A stretch of DNA of 64,000 nt from positions 124,001 through 188,000 of the forward strand of contig NZ_JAOQNH010000003.1 of assembly GCF_025961205.1 (NCBI RefSeq). Direction: 5' to 3'. The stretch comes from Azospirillum fermentarium. Its GTDB lineage: Bacteria; Pseudomonadota; Alphaproteobacteria; Azospirillales; Azospirillaceae. The notes under the pieces were generated by a model. That model saw only the letters and a list, made by a program, of their open reading frames with translations, did no database searches and was not told where the DNA came from. Every line of letters starts with the position of its first letter. Position 1 is the stretch's first letter. The position numbers and the translations under genes were made by a program. Shown here piece by piece: positions 1 through 11,900 of this stretch.

Positions 1-3000
1 CGGGCGCCGCGGGCCACCAGCCGGCGGGCCATGAAACGCCCCAGGCCCCCCAGGCCCCCCAGGATCAGATAGGCGCCGTCCGCCCGCACCGGCAGCGGGC
101 CTGTGGCCGCGGGCGGCGCCATCCGCACCAGCCGCGCCACGCGCCGGCTGCCGCCGCGGTAGGACACCCGTTCCTCACCGTCGTCGGCGCCCAGGTCGCG
201 CACCAGCGCCTCGGTGGGCGGGGCATCGCCGTGAGGGTCGAGGTCGATCACGCGCACCCGCAGTTCCGGGTGCTCCAGTGCGGCGGTGCGGGCCAGACCG
301 GACAGGGGGGCCTGCGCCGGTTCCGCATCCCACGCCCCGCGGGTGACCACGGCCAGCGCCGGGGCGTCTGCCCCCCGCCGCGCGGCGGCGGCGACGAGGT
401 GGAGGAAGGGAACGCAGGCCCCGGCGATGGCGGACTCCAGCGCCGCGGCCTCTGCGCTGCGGGCGTCCAGGCCCCAGAGATAGGCGATGCGGAAGGCCGC
501 CTGTCCGGGGAACGCCGCGTCCAGCAGGGCGGCCATATCTTCGGGCTTGCGCGGGTCGATGCGGTACTGGGTATCGTCCAGCCGCTCGAACGCGGTTCCC
601 GGCGTCACGCGGACGGTGCGCATCCCGTGGGCCGCGCGGTGGGCGGCCAGCGCGTCACCCTGTCCGCCTTGGTCCGCGAAGACCAGCCACGGCACGTCGC
701 CGGCCCCGGCGGCGGGCGTCTCGGCCTCGGCCCAGTCGATCCGGTGGAGCCACGATCCGGTGTGGTCCTTGGCCGGGCGGCGCAGCAGCGCTTCCAGCGT
801 CGTCTGCCGCCCTTCCAGGCCCAGGCATTCGGCGACCAGGGTGCCGTCGGCGTCCAGCAGCCACATGTCGCCGACCATGCGTCCCGGCGCCTGCGGCAGT
901 TCCCGGCGGCGGGCATAGGCGGTCAGCGGCCCATCCCCCGGCGGGTGCAGCAGGGTGAAGCGGCCAACGGCGAAGGGCACCAGCGGCCTGTCGCCGTCGA
1001 TCCCCACCATGGCGGCCAGCAGGCTGAGCCAGGAATCGATCAACCCCGGATGCATCCGGGTGCCGGCGATGTCCAGCGGCGGCTCGGTGGCCGGCGGGCG
1101 CAGGCGCCCCACCGATTCCCGCGGGTCGAGCCGCATGGACTCCAGCCAGACATAGCTGGGGCCGAGGACGATGTGACGGTGCCGGTGGGCGGCCCGCACC
1201 TCCTCCCCCGACAGCGCGGTTTCCAGCCGCTCCCACGCGCCGTCCAGGGTGGCCAAGGTGTGGGGGGCGGCGGAATCGCGCCCGTCGCGGCTGAGCGTGC
1301 CGGAGACGTGGACCGTCTGGGTGGCCGGGTCGCCGGCGGCGTCCATGCTGACCAGCCGGAAGGCGGTGCCGTCACCGTTGGGGGTGAAGGCCAGATGGAC
1401 CAGCCGCGAGCCGTCCTCGGGGATCACCAGCGCCTGATGCAGCACCAGATCGGACAGGCGGACGGCCCCATCCCCGAACGCCGTCACCGCCGCGTCCAGA
1501 ATCATGGAAATCAGGGAGGCGCCCGACACCACCACCGCGCCGAAGATGCGGTGCTCGTCCAGCAGCGGGATCTCGGCCACGCCGTAGCGCGTCTCGAACA
1601 GCACCGCGTCCAGCAGCGGCGAACGCACCATGCGGTCCAGCAGGGGGGCGGGGCGGGCCGCCACCACCGGGGCGCTCCCACCGCCCAGCCGCGGATTGTC
1701 CACCCAGTGGCGGGTGCGCTGGAACGGGTAGTGGGGCAGGCTGGTCCAGCGGCGGCCGCGCCCGGCGTGCACCGCGGCCCAGTCCACCGTCGCGCCTTGG
1801 GTGTGGAGCGCGCCCAGGGCACGGTGCAGCACCGCCGCATCGGGGACGCCGCGCTTCAGGCTGGGCAGCCACGCCCCGTTCTCGGGATCGAAACACTGAC
1901 GCGCCATGCCCAGCAGGACCGGCTGCGGCCCCACCTCGACGAAGGTGCGCACCCCCGCCCGCTCCAGCGCCGCCATGCCGGCGGCAAAGGCGACGGGGCG
2001 GCGGACGTGATCCACCCAATAGCGCGGGGTGGCGATCTCGGCCCCGATGAGGCCGCCCGTCAGGTTCGACACCAGCGGGATGCGCGGCGGCGACAGGGTG
2101 ACCCGGCGGACCACCTGTTCGAATTCCGCCAGCATCGGGTCCATCCGGTGCGAATGGAAGGCGTGGGAAACGGTCAGCCGCACCACCCGCACCCCGCCCG
2201 CCGCCAGGGCGGCGCTCAGGCGGTCCACCGCGTCCGCGGTGCCGGACACCACGGTGTGGGCCGGGCCGTTGACAGCGGCGATGTCCACCTGACCGGCATG
2301 GGGGGCCAGGGCCGCCGTGACGGTATCGGCATCGGCGAACACCGCGGCCATGGCGCCGCCCGCCGGCAGCGCCTGCATCAGCCGCCCGCGCTCGGCGATC
2401 AGGGTCAGCCCGTCCTCCAGACTGAAGACCCCGGCCAGGCAGGCGGCGGCGTATTCCCCGACGCTGTGCCCGATCAGGAACTGCGGGCGGATGCCCCACG
2501 ATTCCCAAAGCTGGGCCAGCGCGTATTCCAGGACGAACAGGGCCGGCTGGGCCAACCCCGTGGGCGTCAGCGCGCCCTCGTCACCGGAGAACATCCGCTC
2601 CGCCAGCGACAGGCCGAGCCGTGGGCGCAGCAGCGCGTCGCAACGGTCAACCGCGTCGCGGAACACCGGCTGGGTGCGGTAGAGGCCGTGGCCCATGCCG
2701 GCGTACTGCGCGCCTTGGCCGGTGAACAGGAACGCCACCCCCGGCCCCACACCGTCGTCGGCGTTGCCGGTGTCGGCGGACGGGTCCGCGCGGCCCTCCA
2801 GAAAGGCATCCAGGCCGGCGCGCAGGGCCTCGGCGCTCCCCCCCTCCACCGCCAGACGGCGGGACAGGTGGCGGCGCCCGGCGGCGGCGGAATAGCACAG
2901 GTCGCCGAGATCGGTATCGGACAAGGCGGCATCGGCCAGGACGGCACGGGTGCGGGCGGCCAGATCGCGCAGGCCCCCCTCGTTGCGGGCCGACAGGCAC

Positions 3001-4448
3001 AGCAGGTGGGTGCCGGCGTCCGCCGTGTCCTCACCGCGGGCGGGAGCCGGCGGCGGTTCCTCCACGACGATGTGGGCGTTGGTGCCGCTGAAGCCGAAGG
3101 AACTCAGCCCGGCCACCCGCGGGCGCTGGTCCCGCCGCGGCCAGGATGCGCGTTCCCCCACCACCCGCAGCGCCATGGCGTCCCACGCGATGTGCGGGTT
3201 GGGGGTGCGGAAGTGGAGGGAGGCCGGCAGCGTCTCGTGCCGCAGCGCCAGGATCAGCTTGATCAGCCCGGCCATGCCCGCCGCGGCTTCCAGATGGCCG
3301 ATGTTGGTCTTGACCGACCCGATGCGCAGCGGCGCGTCCCGCGCGGTGCCGAACACCGCCCCCAGCGCTTCGGCCTCGATGGGGTCGCCCAGCAGGGTGC
3401 CGGTGCCGTGGGCTTCCACGTAATCCACGTCGCCGGGGGTCAGGCCGGCGTCCCGCAGCGCCTCGCGCACCACCGCCTGCTGCGCGGTGCCGTTGGGGGC
3501 GGCCAGCCCGTTGGTGCGGCCGTCCTGGTTGACGGCGGTGCCCTTGACCACCGCCAGGATGCGGTTGCCGTCGCGCACCGCGTCATCCAGCCGCTTCAGC
3601 ACCACGAAGCCGCAGCCCTCGCCGCGGACATAGCCGTCCGCCGCCGCGTCGAAGGTCCGGCATTTCCCCTCGGGCGAAATGGCGCGCAGCTTGGAAAAGC
3701 AGATGTGGGATTCCGGCGACAGGATCAGGTTGACCCCGCCCACCAGCGCCATGTCGGATTCCCCCGACCGCAGGCTGCGGCTGGCCAGATGCAGCGCCAC
3801 CAGCGACGACGAGCACGCCGTGTCCACCGCCAGCGCCGGCCCGTGCAGCCCCAGCACGTACGACAGCCGCCCCACCGCGGTGCTGAAGGTGCTGCCGGTC
3901 ATGGAATAGGCGTCGATCGCCTCGGGCCGCCCGGAATGGCGGTGGGCCTGGACGTAATCGTCGCTGGAGATGCCGACGAACACGCCGGTGCGGCTGTGCT
4001 TCAGCGCTGTGGGGTCGAGGCAGGCATCCTCCAGCGCTTCCCACCCCAATTCCAGGATCAGCCGGTGCTGGGGGTCGAGGGCGCGCGCCTCCCGCGGGGT
4101 GATGCCGAAGAAGCCGGCGTCGAAATCGCCGACCGGCACATCGAGAAAGCCGCCGCGCGCCGTGACCATCTTGCCCGGCGCGTCGGGATCGGCCGACAGA
4201 TGGCGGTCCGCCGGCCAGCGGTCCGCCGGCACCGCGGCGATGGCGTCCACCCCGTCGTTCAGGAGTTGCCAGAACGCGCCCGTGTCGTTGGCCCCGCCGG
4301 GGAAGCGGCAGGCCATGCCGACCACCGCGATGGCGTCCCGCTTGCGCAGGGCGGCGTTCTCGTCCACCAGTTGGCGGATCGCGGCCTTGGCCTTGAGCAA
4401 CGCCTGCTTATAGGCTTCTTCCCGGTCTGAATGTGCCGCTGCCGCCAT
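1..4448 (-). CDS. Type I polyketide synthase, KS-AT-DH-KR, 3' end outside window
   Basis: This is the 5' part (about 1482 codons) of a modular PKS; no stop occurs before the left edge. A short charged N-terminal helix (about 1-35), probably a docking element, precedes a ketosynthase whose active-site Cys is residue 212 (DTACSSSL) and whose His motif is EAHGTGT. The acyltransferase carries GHSVG and HAFHS, the latter typical of malonyl-CoA selection. The dehydratase has His in HRIFGAVVVSG, with Ser where HxxxGxxxxP normally has Pro. A long KR structural half follows, and the window ends in the KR Rossmann motif (LILGGLGGLG). The gene starts 27 bp after the MbtH-like gene in the same direction, so it should be the next assembly-line protein after the megasynthase at 5926-16506. 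ACP and any further modules must lie to the left. The start is the ATG at 4448; its ribosome site is weak. Confidence 0.93.
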   Translation of the reverse strand, partial: MAAAAHSDREEAYKQALLKAKAAIRQLVDENAALRKRDAIAVVGMACRFPGGANDTGAFWQLLNDGVDAIAAVPADRWPADRHLSADPDAPGKMVTARGGFLDVPVGDFDAGFFGITPREARALDPQHRLILELGWEALEDACLDPTALKHSRTGVFVGISSDDYVQAHRHSGRPEAIDAYSMTGSTFSTAVGRLSYVLGLHGPALAVDTACSSSLVALHLASRSLRSGESDMALVGGVNLILSPESHICFSKLRAISPEGKCRTFDAAADGYVRGEGCGFVVLKRLDDAVRDGNRILAVVKGTAVNQDGRTNGLAAPNGTAQQAVVREALRDAGLTPGDVDYVEAHGTGTLLGDPIEAEALGAVFGTARDAPLRIGSVKTNIGHLEAAAGMAGLIKLILALRHETLPASLHFRTPNPHIAWDAMALRVVGERASWPRRDQRPRVAGLSSFGFSGTNAHIVVEEPPPAPARGEDTADAGTHLLCLSARNEGGLRDLAARTRAVLADAALSDTDLGDLCYSAAAGRRHLSRRLAVEGGSAEALRAGLDAFLEGRADPSADTGNADDGVGPGVAFLFTGQGAQYAGMGHGLYRTQPVFRDAVDRCDALLRPRLGLSLAERMFSGDEGALTPTGLAQPALFVLEYALAQLWESWGIRPQFLIGHSVGEYAAACLAGVFSLEDGLTLIAERGRLMQALPAGGAMAAVFADADTVTAALAPHAGQVDIAAVNGPAHTVVSGTADAVDRLSAALAAGGVRVVRLTVSHAFHSHRMDPMLAEFEQVVRRVTLSPPRIPLVSNLTGGLIGAEIATPRYWVDHVRRPVAFAAGMAALERAGVRTFVEVGPQPVLLGMARQCFDPENGAWLPSLKRGVPDAAVLHRALGALHTQGATVDWAAVHAGRGRRWTSLPHYPFQRTRHWVDNPRLGGGSAPVVAARPAPLLDRMVRSPLLDAVLFETRYGVAEIPLLDEHRIFGAVVVSGASLISMILDAAVTAFGDGAVRLSDLVLHQALVIPEDGSRLVHLAFTPNGDGTAFRLVSMDAAGDPATQTVHVSGTLSRDGRDSAAPHTLATLDGAWERLETALSGEEVRAAHRHRHIVLGPSYVWLESMRLDPRESVGRLRPPATEPPLDIAGTRMHPGLIDSWLSLLAAMVGIDGDRPLVPFAVGRFTLLHPPGDGPLTAYARRRELPQAPGRMVGDMWLLDADGTLVAECLGLEGRQTTLEALLRRPAKDHTGSWLHRIDWAEAETPAAGAGDVPWLVFADQGGQGDALAAHRAAHGMRTVRVTPGTAFERLDDTQYRIDPRKPEDMAALLDAAFPGQAAFRIAYLWGLDARSAEAAALESAIAGACVPFLHLVAAAARRGADAPALAVVTRGAWDAEPAQAPLSGLARTAALEHPELRVRVIDLDPHGDAPPTEALVRDLGADDGEERVSYRGGSRRVARLVRMAPPAATGPLPVRADGAYLILGGLGGLGRFMARRLVARGA

Positions 4449-4475
4449 GCCCGCCTGCTGTGATGCGCTGTTGCG

Positions 4476-5060
4476 TTACGCCTGAACGATTTCCAGATGG
4501 CCGCGGCCCGCCAGCGTGGGCAGGTCCACCTCGGCCACGCACCGGACCTTGACGAAATCCAGCGTCAGGGTGCCGGCCAGACGCGCGGTGCCGGTGCCGT
4601 TGGCGAAATCGGCGTGGTTCAGGTCGCAAGCCTCCCGGTCCAGCCGCACGCCCAGCTCCGTCCCGCCCTTGGTCTCGGGGAAGCGGATGTGGACATAGCC
4701 GCGGTTGATGCCGTCGCGCAGGGCCGCGGCGGTCTTGTCCGGGCGCAAGCCCATCTCGATGGGGTGGGTGCCGGTGGACAGGTGGCGGATCAGGGCGCCG
4801 TCCTCCTCCGCCCCGTCATCGGCGGCGGGAGCGGGCGGCGGGTTCTTCGCCAGCTCTTCCATCTGCCGGCGCAGGCTCAAGGGCCGCATGTCGGTCCACA
4901 CGGCCTCGATATGGGCCAGACAGTCGGCCTTGGGGCCGGTCTTGCCGGCGTCCTTCCAGCCCAGCGGGAAATCCCGGCCCGCCGGCCAGATGGAATATTG
5001 TTCTTCGGCGTTCACGACCACGGTGTAGAGGCCGGTGTCGTCCTGTTCGTCCTGCGCCAT
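4476..5060 (-). CDS. MbtH-like protein with extra C-terminal domain
   Basis: Residues 1-70 match the MbtH family, small chaperones that bind and activate NRPS adenylation domains: [32 protein letters not shown]. The conserved Trp residues are present. MbtH proteins are normally about 60-80 residues; this one is 194. After an Ala/Pro/acidic linker (about 73-88) a further domain of about 105 residues runs to the end (from [13 protein letters not shown] to HLEIVQA), which I do not recognise. It looks like a compact beta-rich fold without membrane segments. The gene sits 45 bp after the type II thioesterase and 27 bp before the second PKS, so it is co-transcribed with the cluster and probably serves the adenylation domain of the megasynthase or of an NRPS to the left. 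The MbtH call is firm; the role of the extension is unknown. Confidence 0.9.
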   Translation of the reverse strand: MAQDEQDDTGLYTVVVNAEEQYSIWPAGRDFPLGWKDAGKTGPKADCLAHIEAVWTDMRPLSLRRQMEELAKNPPPAPAADDGAEEDGALIRHLSTGTHPIEMGLRPDKTAAALRDGINRGYVHIRFPETKGGTELGVRLDREACDLNHADFANGTGTARLAGTLTLDFVKVRCVAEVDLPTLAGRGHLEIVQA

Positions 5061-5105
5061 GGCTTTTCCCCAAAGTTTCTCGGTGACGGTGCGGGCACCC
5101 GCGTG

Positions 5106-5894
5106 TCAGGCCAGCGCGCTCGCCATCGCCCGCAGCAGCAGGTCGCGGTTGGAGCGCAAGAAGAAATGATCGCCCGGAAAGATCCGCAGCCGGGCGCCCT
5201 CGGTGGTGTGTTCGCCCCACGCCTCCACCTCGGTGGGCGAGACCTCGGCGTCCTGGCGGCCGGCGTAGAGCACCAGCGGGCAGCCCAGCGGTTCCCCCGG
5301 TTCGTGGCGGTAGCCGTCGCACAGGGCCAGATCGGCGCGCAGGGCCGGCAGGATGATCTCCACCAGTTCCTTGTGCTCGAACACCTCCCGCGGGGTGCCG
5401 CCGAACAGCCGCACCGCCTCCAGGAATTCCGCGTCGTCCAGCCCGATCAGCGGCTTGCGGCGCAGCGGCAGGTGGGCGGCGCGGTGGGCCGACAGGAACA
5501 GCATCTCCGGCATCGGCGCGCCCCGCCGCCGCAGGATGCGCGTCAGCTCGAACGAGATCAGCGCCCCCATGCTGTGGCCGAACAGGGCGAAGGGCCGGTC
5601 GGTGAAGGGCAGGATCTCGTCGGCCAGCCGCTCGGCCAGATCGCCCATCACCGTGAAGGGCGTGTCGCCCAGCCGGTTTTCCCGCCCCGGAAGCTGGATG
5701 GGGCACAGCTCCACCATGGGCAGGCTCTGCGCCCACCCGCGGTAGACCGACGCCCCGCCCCCCGCGAACGGCAGGCAGAACAGCCGCAGGCGCGCGGCCG
5801 GGTTGGGCGCCGGGCAGGTGATCCAACGGTTGAACACCGCCGCGGGCGTGGTCGGCGTGCTGGCGGCGGTGGCCGGCTGAAACGTCACGGGCAT
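5106..5894 (-). CDS. Type II thioesterase (external, editing)
   Basis: An alpha/beta hydrolase of the TEII family, which removes aberrant acyl groups from carrier proteins of NRPS/PKS lines. The N-terminal LFCLPFAGGGASVYRGW motif, the nucleophile Ser in GHSMG (near residue 107), a late Asp (GRQDAEV) and the His in GDHFF complete a catalytic triad. I place the start at the ATG at 5894 (262 residues, family-typical), directly preceded by GGGAAAGGG. An in-frame ATG at 5954 would add 20 residues and overlap the upstream megasynthase by 29 bp, and is less likely. The gene lies 31 bp downstream of the megasynthase and 45 bp upstream of the MbtH-like gene, inside one operon. As a free-standing protein it should act in trans rather than release the final product; no integrated TE domain is visible in this window. 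Confidence 0.92.
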   Translation of the reverse strand: MPVTFQPATAASTPTTPAAVFNRWITCPAPNPAARLRLFCLPFAGGGASVYRGWAQSLPMVELCPIQLPGRENRLGDTPFTVMGDLAERLADEILPFTDRPFALFGHSMGALISFELTRILRRRGAPMPEMLFLSAHRAAHLPLRRKPLIGLDDAEFLEAVRLFGGTPREVFEHKELVEIILPALRADLALCDGYRHEPGEPLGCPLVLYAGRQDAEVSPTEVEAWGEHTTEGARLRIFPGDHFFLRSNRDLLLRAMASALA

Positions 5895-5925
5895 CCCTTT
5901 CCCATCTGTCGGTCGGACGTCCGGC

Positions 5926-8900
5926 TCATGGGACGTCTTCGGCGAGAAGATCATCGATATCCGTCAGCAGATCCAGCGCGGCGCGATGGGCGGCCCCATC
6001 CTGCGGCTGGTCCTCGCGGCTGCCGGCGGCGGCATCCCCCGCGGCACCGGGCAACTGGGCCTCAAGGAACCCGGCGATGTCGCCCACCGTCGGGTAATTG
6101 AACACCAAAGTGACCGGCAGCGGGCGCTGAAGCGCGTTGGCCAGGCCGTTGCGCAACTGCACCGCCATCAGGGAGTCCAGCCCCTGGTCGGTCAGGGGAC
6201 GGGTGCCGTCCAGGGCCGCCGCGGGGATACCCAGGATGCGCTGGAGCGTGGTGCGGACCAGATCGTCCAGGATCCCCCGGCGCTGCTCCGCCGATCCCTG
6301 GTGCAACCGGATGATGAGGTCCGAGCCGGCGTCCGCCGCCGCCCCGGCCCCCGCCCGCCGGGCGCTGCCGCCCAGGTCGAGGAACAGGCTCTGCGCCTTG
6401 GGCAGTTGCGCCAGATAGGTGGCCCAGTCGGCGTCCATCACCCCCACCTGCACCGCATCGCCGCCCAGGATGCGCGACAACAGGGCGATGCCGTCGCCGG
6501 GCTGGATGCCGGTGAAGCCCTGACGGCCCAGCCGTTCGCGGATGGTGGGGTCGGATGTGGCGATGCCCACCTGCTCCCACGGTCCCCAGTTGATGCTGAC
6601 CGCGGTCAGCCCCTGTGCCCGGCGGTGATGGGCCAGTGCGTCGAGGTAGGCGTTGGCCGCGGCATAGTTGGCCTGTCCGGGGTTGCCCAGCAGCGACGCC
6701 GCCGAGGAGAACAGGGCGAAGAAGTCCAGATCCAGCCCGCGGGTCAGGGTGTGCAGGTTCCACGCCCCGGCGGTCTTGGCCGGCAGGATGCTGCGGAACC
6801 GTTCCCACCCCTGGTCGGCCATCATGCCGTCGGCGATGCCGCCCGCCGCGTGGATCACGCCGCGCAGGGCCGGCGCCCCATGGCCGAATTCCCCGATGGC
6901 CGTGGCCAGCGCCCCGGCATCGGCGGCATCGGCCAGCACGGTGCGCACGGTGGCACCGGCCTGTTCCAGCCGGGCGATGGCCGCGGCGGCGTCCGCCGAG
7001 GGGGGCCGGCGGCCCACCAGAACCAGATGGCGCGCGCCTTCGTTCACCAGCCATTCCGCCGTCAGCAGGCCCAGGGCACCCAGGCCGCCGGTGATGAGAT
7101 AGCCGCCGTCGGCCCGCACCGTCACCGGCTGGCCGGCGGCGGTCCTGTGCCCGGTCAGGCGGGCCACATGGCGCATGCCCCGGCGCCACGCCACCTCGCC
7201 CTCGTCATCGCTGGTGCGGAGCGTGGACAGCAGATCGTCGGCGGGCTGGGCCGCGGCGGGGTCCAGATCCACACAGGTGCAGCGGGTCTGCGGGTATTCC
7301 AGCCCCAGCGTCAGGCCCAGGCCCCACAGGGGCGCCTGTCCGGCGCGCACCGGTTCGGCATCGCCGGCCACGGCTTGGGCACCGCGGGTGACCAGCCACA
7401 CGCGGGCAGCACCCAGCGCCCCGGCCTTGTCCAGCGCCTGCACCAGATGCAGGGCGCCGGCGCACGCGGCGTCGTCCGCCGGCTCGTCCAGGCCCCACAG
7501 GTGGATGACGCCGTCGTACTGCTCACCGGGGTCCAGGCTGTCCCGCAGCAGCCGGTCGAAATCCTGCGGCTGGGCCGGGTTCAGGCGGTAGGTGCCGTCG
7601 CCGGTGGCCGCGAACGCCGTCCCGGCAAAGGCCAGCACGCAGCGGGCGCCGTCGGCCTGCAGCGGGCGGGCCAGGCTTTCGGCCACGCCCTGGTTGTCGG
7701 CCAGCAGCAGCCAGCGCGACGGCGGGGCGGAGGCCGCCGCCGCCGGGGCCAGCGGGCGCCAGTCCTTGGCGTACAGCCGGCCTTCCGTGCCGGCGGTCAG
7801 GTGCCGCAGCACGTCCCGGCTGCGGGCGCGCCGGCCCTCGAACCCGATGAATTCCAGCACCAGCCGGTCGTTGCGGTCGAACACCTGCACGTCGGCGGCC
7901 ACCCGGTCCTCGCCGCCGGCCGGACGCAGCACCAGATGCGCCCAGCAGTGGTCGGGGTCGGGATCGGCGTGGACGCGCACCGCCTCGATGCCGAACGGCA
8001 GCCAGGTGTCGCCGTCGGCCAGCGGGGCGGCGGCCAGCAGCAGCCCGAAGGCGGCATCCAGCAGGCCGGGGTGAAGGGGCCGGGATTCCAGCCCGCCCAG
8101 CGCCGCCGGCACCCGGATGGCGCAGACCGCCTCATCCTTGCCCAGACGGATGGCATCGATCCAGCGGTAGCTGGGGCCGAGACCGATGTGGCGTTCGGCC
8201 TGGGTGCGGTAGAAGCGTTCGGCCCCGATCTCCTCCGCGCAGCGCTCCCACACCGCGTGACGCGGCTGGACGCTGGCAGCGGCGGGGGGTAGCTCCCCGG
8301 TGTGCACCACGGCTTCCACATGGGTGGAGACCACGGGATCGTCGTCGCCGTCATCGTCGGCGAAGCTGACCAGCCGCAGCGCGGTCCGGTCACCCTCGGG
8401 CGTCAGCACCGCCTGCACGGTGACGGCCTGTCCGGCGGCAATGACGAGGGGCTGGACGAAGCCCACGTCCCGCACCACGCAGGCTGGCGATTTCCGGGCC
8501 TTGGCGACGGCGGCCAGCAGCATGGACAGGTAGCAGGCCCCCGACACCACCACCTCGCCGAAGATGCGGTGGTCGCCCAGCAGCGGCAGGTCGGTGACGC
8601 TGAAACGGTTCTCGTAGACCGTCGCCCCCAGGGCCGGCAGCCGCAGCCGCTGGCCCAGCAGCGGCGAGCCGGTGCGGCGCTGTGCCGGGCGGCCGGACTG
8701 GGCCGGACGGTCCAGCCAATAGCGCTGGCGCTGGAACGGGTATGTTGGCAGCGGCAGGCGGCGGCGCGTGTACGGCGCGTCGAACCCGGCCCAATCCACC
8801 GGACCCCGCACCGCCAGCCGGGCGAGGCTGTCGAGAAGCTGGTCCCAGTTGCCGCGGTGCTCGGCCAGGCTGGGCAGCCACAGCGCCGCATCGGCGTCCA

Positions 8901-11900
8901 CACAGCCGGAGGCCAGCCCCAGCAGCGTGGGCTTCGGCCCGATCTCCACGAAGGTGTCGCAGCCGGCGTCCACCAGCGCTTCCACCCCCGCCCGGAACAG
9001 CACCGGCTGGCGGATGTGGCGGCACCAATAGGCGGCGGTCGCCACCTCGTCGGTGGCCGGGGCGCCGGTGACGTTGGACACCAGCGTGATGCTGGGTTCG
9101 GCGTAGGTGACGCGGGCCGCGGCCTGGGCGAAATCGCCCAGCATCGGTTCCATCAGCGGCGAGTGGAAGGCATGCGAGGTGCGCAGCGTGCGGGTGCCGA
9201 TGCCCCGGCGTTCCAGCTCCGCCCGGATGGTGGCGATGGCGTCCGCGGCACCGGACAGCACGGTGTGGGCCGGGCCGTTCTCGGCGGCGACGGCGACACG
9301 CCCGGCCACCGGGTCCAGCAGGGGACGGATGTCGTCCAGCCCGGCGAACACCGCCATCATTTCACCGTCGCGGGGCAGGGCCTGCATCAGGCGGGCACGG
9401 GCGGCGACCAGCGTCAGCGCGTCTTCCAGGCTGAAGACCCCGGCGATGCAGGCGGCCACGTATTCGCCCAGGCTGTGGCCCATCACCGCGTCGGGCACGA
9501 TCCCCCACGACTGCCACAGCTGGGCCAGCGCGTATTCCACCGCGAACAGGGCCGGCTGGGCATAGAGGGTGTCGTCGAGATCCACGTCCGGCGATGCCCC
9601 GCCGGCGGGGTAGAGGATGGCGGTCAGGGAACGGCCCAGCAGCGGATCGAGGATCGCCGCACAGCGGTCCAGATGCGCGCGGAACACCGGCTGGGTTTCA
9701 TAGAGTTCCCGGCCCATGCCCACGTACTGCGCGCCCTGGCCGGTGAACAGGAAGGCGATGCGGTCGCGTTCCTGCGCGTCGGCCTGACCGCGGACGATGC
9801 CGTCGGCGTCCGTCCCGCCGTCGGCGACGGTGCCGAGGGCGGATGCCAGCTCGGCCACCGACCCGGCGGCCACCGCCACCCGGTGGTTGAACGCCTTGCG
9901 CCCGGTGTTGGCGGTGAAGCAGACGTCGGCCAGCGCAGCGTCGGGGTTGGCGCCGAGGAAGGCGGCATAACGCCCGGCCAGCTGGGCCAGGGCGGTTTCG
10001 TTGCGGGCCGACAGCGTCAGGATGTGGCGCGGACGCTCCGCCCCGGCCTCGATCACGGCGGGCTGGGGCGCTTCTTCCAGGATGACGTGAGCGTTGGTGC
10101 CGCCGATGCCCAGCGAGTTCACGCCCGCGCGCCGCGGGGTGCCGCCGGTGGCGGGCCACGGCGTCAGTGTGGTCGGCACGTAGAACGGGCTGTTCTCGAA
10201 GTCGATGGCCGGGTTGGGCGTGTCGAAATGCAGGTTGGCGGGGATCGCCTTGTGCTCCAGCGCCAACGCCGCCTTGATGAAGCCCGCCATGCCCGAGGTG
10301 ATCTGCAGGTGCCCGACGTTGGTCTTGACCGACGCGATGGCGCAGAAGCCCTTTTCCTCGGTGTGCAGGCGGAAGGCCTGGGTCAGGGCGTTGATTTCGA
10401 TGGGGTCGCCCATCTCGGTGCCGGTGCCGTGGGCTTCGATGAACCCGACGGTCTCGGGGGCGATGCCGGCGACGGCCAGCGCCTCGGCCACCGCCGACGC
10501 CTCGCCCTCGCCCGACGGGGCCATGTAGCCCACCTTGTCGCCGCCGTCGTTGTTGACCGACGATCCCTTGACCACCGCCACGATGTGGTCGTTGTCGCGC
10601 AGCGCGTCGTCCAGCCGCTTCAGCACCACCACGCCGACGCCGCTGCCGAACACCGTGCCCTTGGCCTGGGCGTCGAAGGCGCGGCAATGGCCGTCGGGCG
10701 ACACGATCATGCCGTCCTGGTACAGGTGCCCGGCCCGGTGCGGGATCTGCACCGCCGAACAGGCGGCCAGGAACATGTCGGCCTCGCCGTTCAGCAGCGA
10801 TTGGCAGGCCATGTGAACCACCACCAGACCCGTGGAGCACGCGGTCTGCACGTTCACGCTGGGGCCGCGCAGGTTCAGCTTGTACGACAGGCGGGTGGGC
10901 AGATAGTCCTTGTCGTTGGCGACCATGAGCTGGAAACCGCCCATGGAATCCAGCGTCGTCACGTCCAGATTGTCCAGCAGGTCCAGCGTGCCGCGGTTGG
11001 GATGGACGTTGTTCAGCAGATAGGTGTTCATGCTGGCGCCGGCATAGACGCCGATCTCGCCGCGGTAATTGGTGGGGTCGTAACCCGCACTTTCCAGCGC
11101 TTCCCACCCGCATTCCAGCAGCAGCCGCTGCTGCGGGTCCATCAGTGCTGCGTCCATCGCGTTGTAGCCGAAGAACTCGGCGTCGAAGCCCTCGATCTCC
11201 GACAGGATGGGGCTGGCCTTCACATAGCCGGCGCGGCGGACCACCGACGGGTCGATCCCCGACGCGATCACCTCGTCATCGCTGAAGAAGGTGATGGATT
11301 CGGTGCCGGCGGCGAGATTCTCCCAGAACGCATCGGTGGTGTCGGCGCCGGGGAAGCGGCAGGCCATGCCGATGACGGCGATGTCGCGGCTGCTGCGGCT
11401 GCCCGCCGCCTCGGCCCGCGCCTTGGCGCGGTCGGCACCGCGCTGGGACGGGTTGGCCTGCTCGATGCCGTCGGTCAGGATCTGAACCAGCGCGCGGATG
11501 GTGGGGTATTTGAACAGGTCGGGCAGCGACAGGCGGGGGCCGAATTCGGCCACCAGCCGGTGATGGGCCTGCACCAGCAGCAGCGAATGGCCGCCCAGTT
11601 CGAAGAAGTCGTCGTCCACGCCGACCTCGGCCACGCCCAGCACGTCCTGCCAGATGCCGGCGATCTTCAGCTCGATCTCCGACGCCGGCACCTGACGCGG
11701 CCCGTCGCCGCGCCCGCCGCCGCTCATCAGCACCGCCAGCCGCTCACGGTCCACCGCCCCCGTCACGGTGATGGGCAGTTCGGGCAGGTATTGCAGCGGC
11801 GTTCCCGGACGGCACGCCGGCAGGCGGCCATAGGTGTCACCGGCGAACAGGCGCTGGTAGAACGGGTGCTCCTGGAACCGCTTGGCGTGGTGCATGGAGG

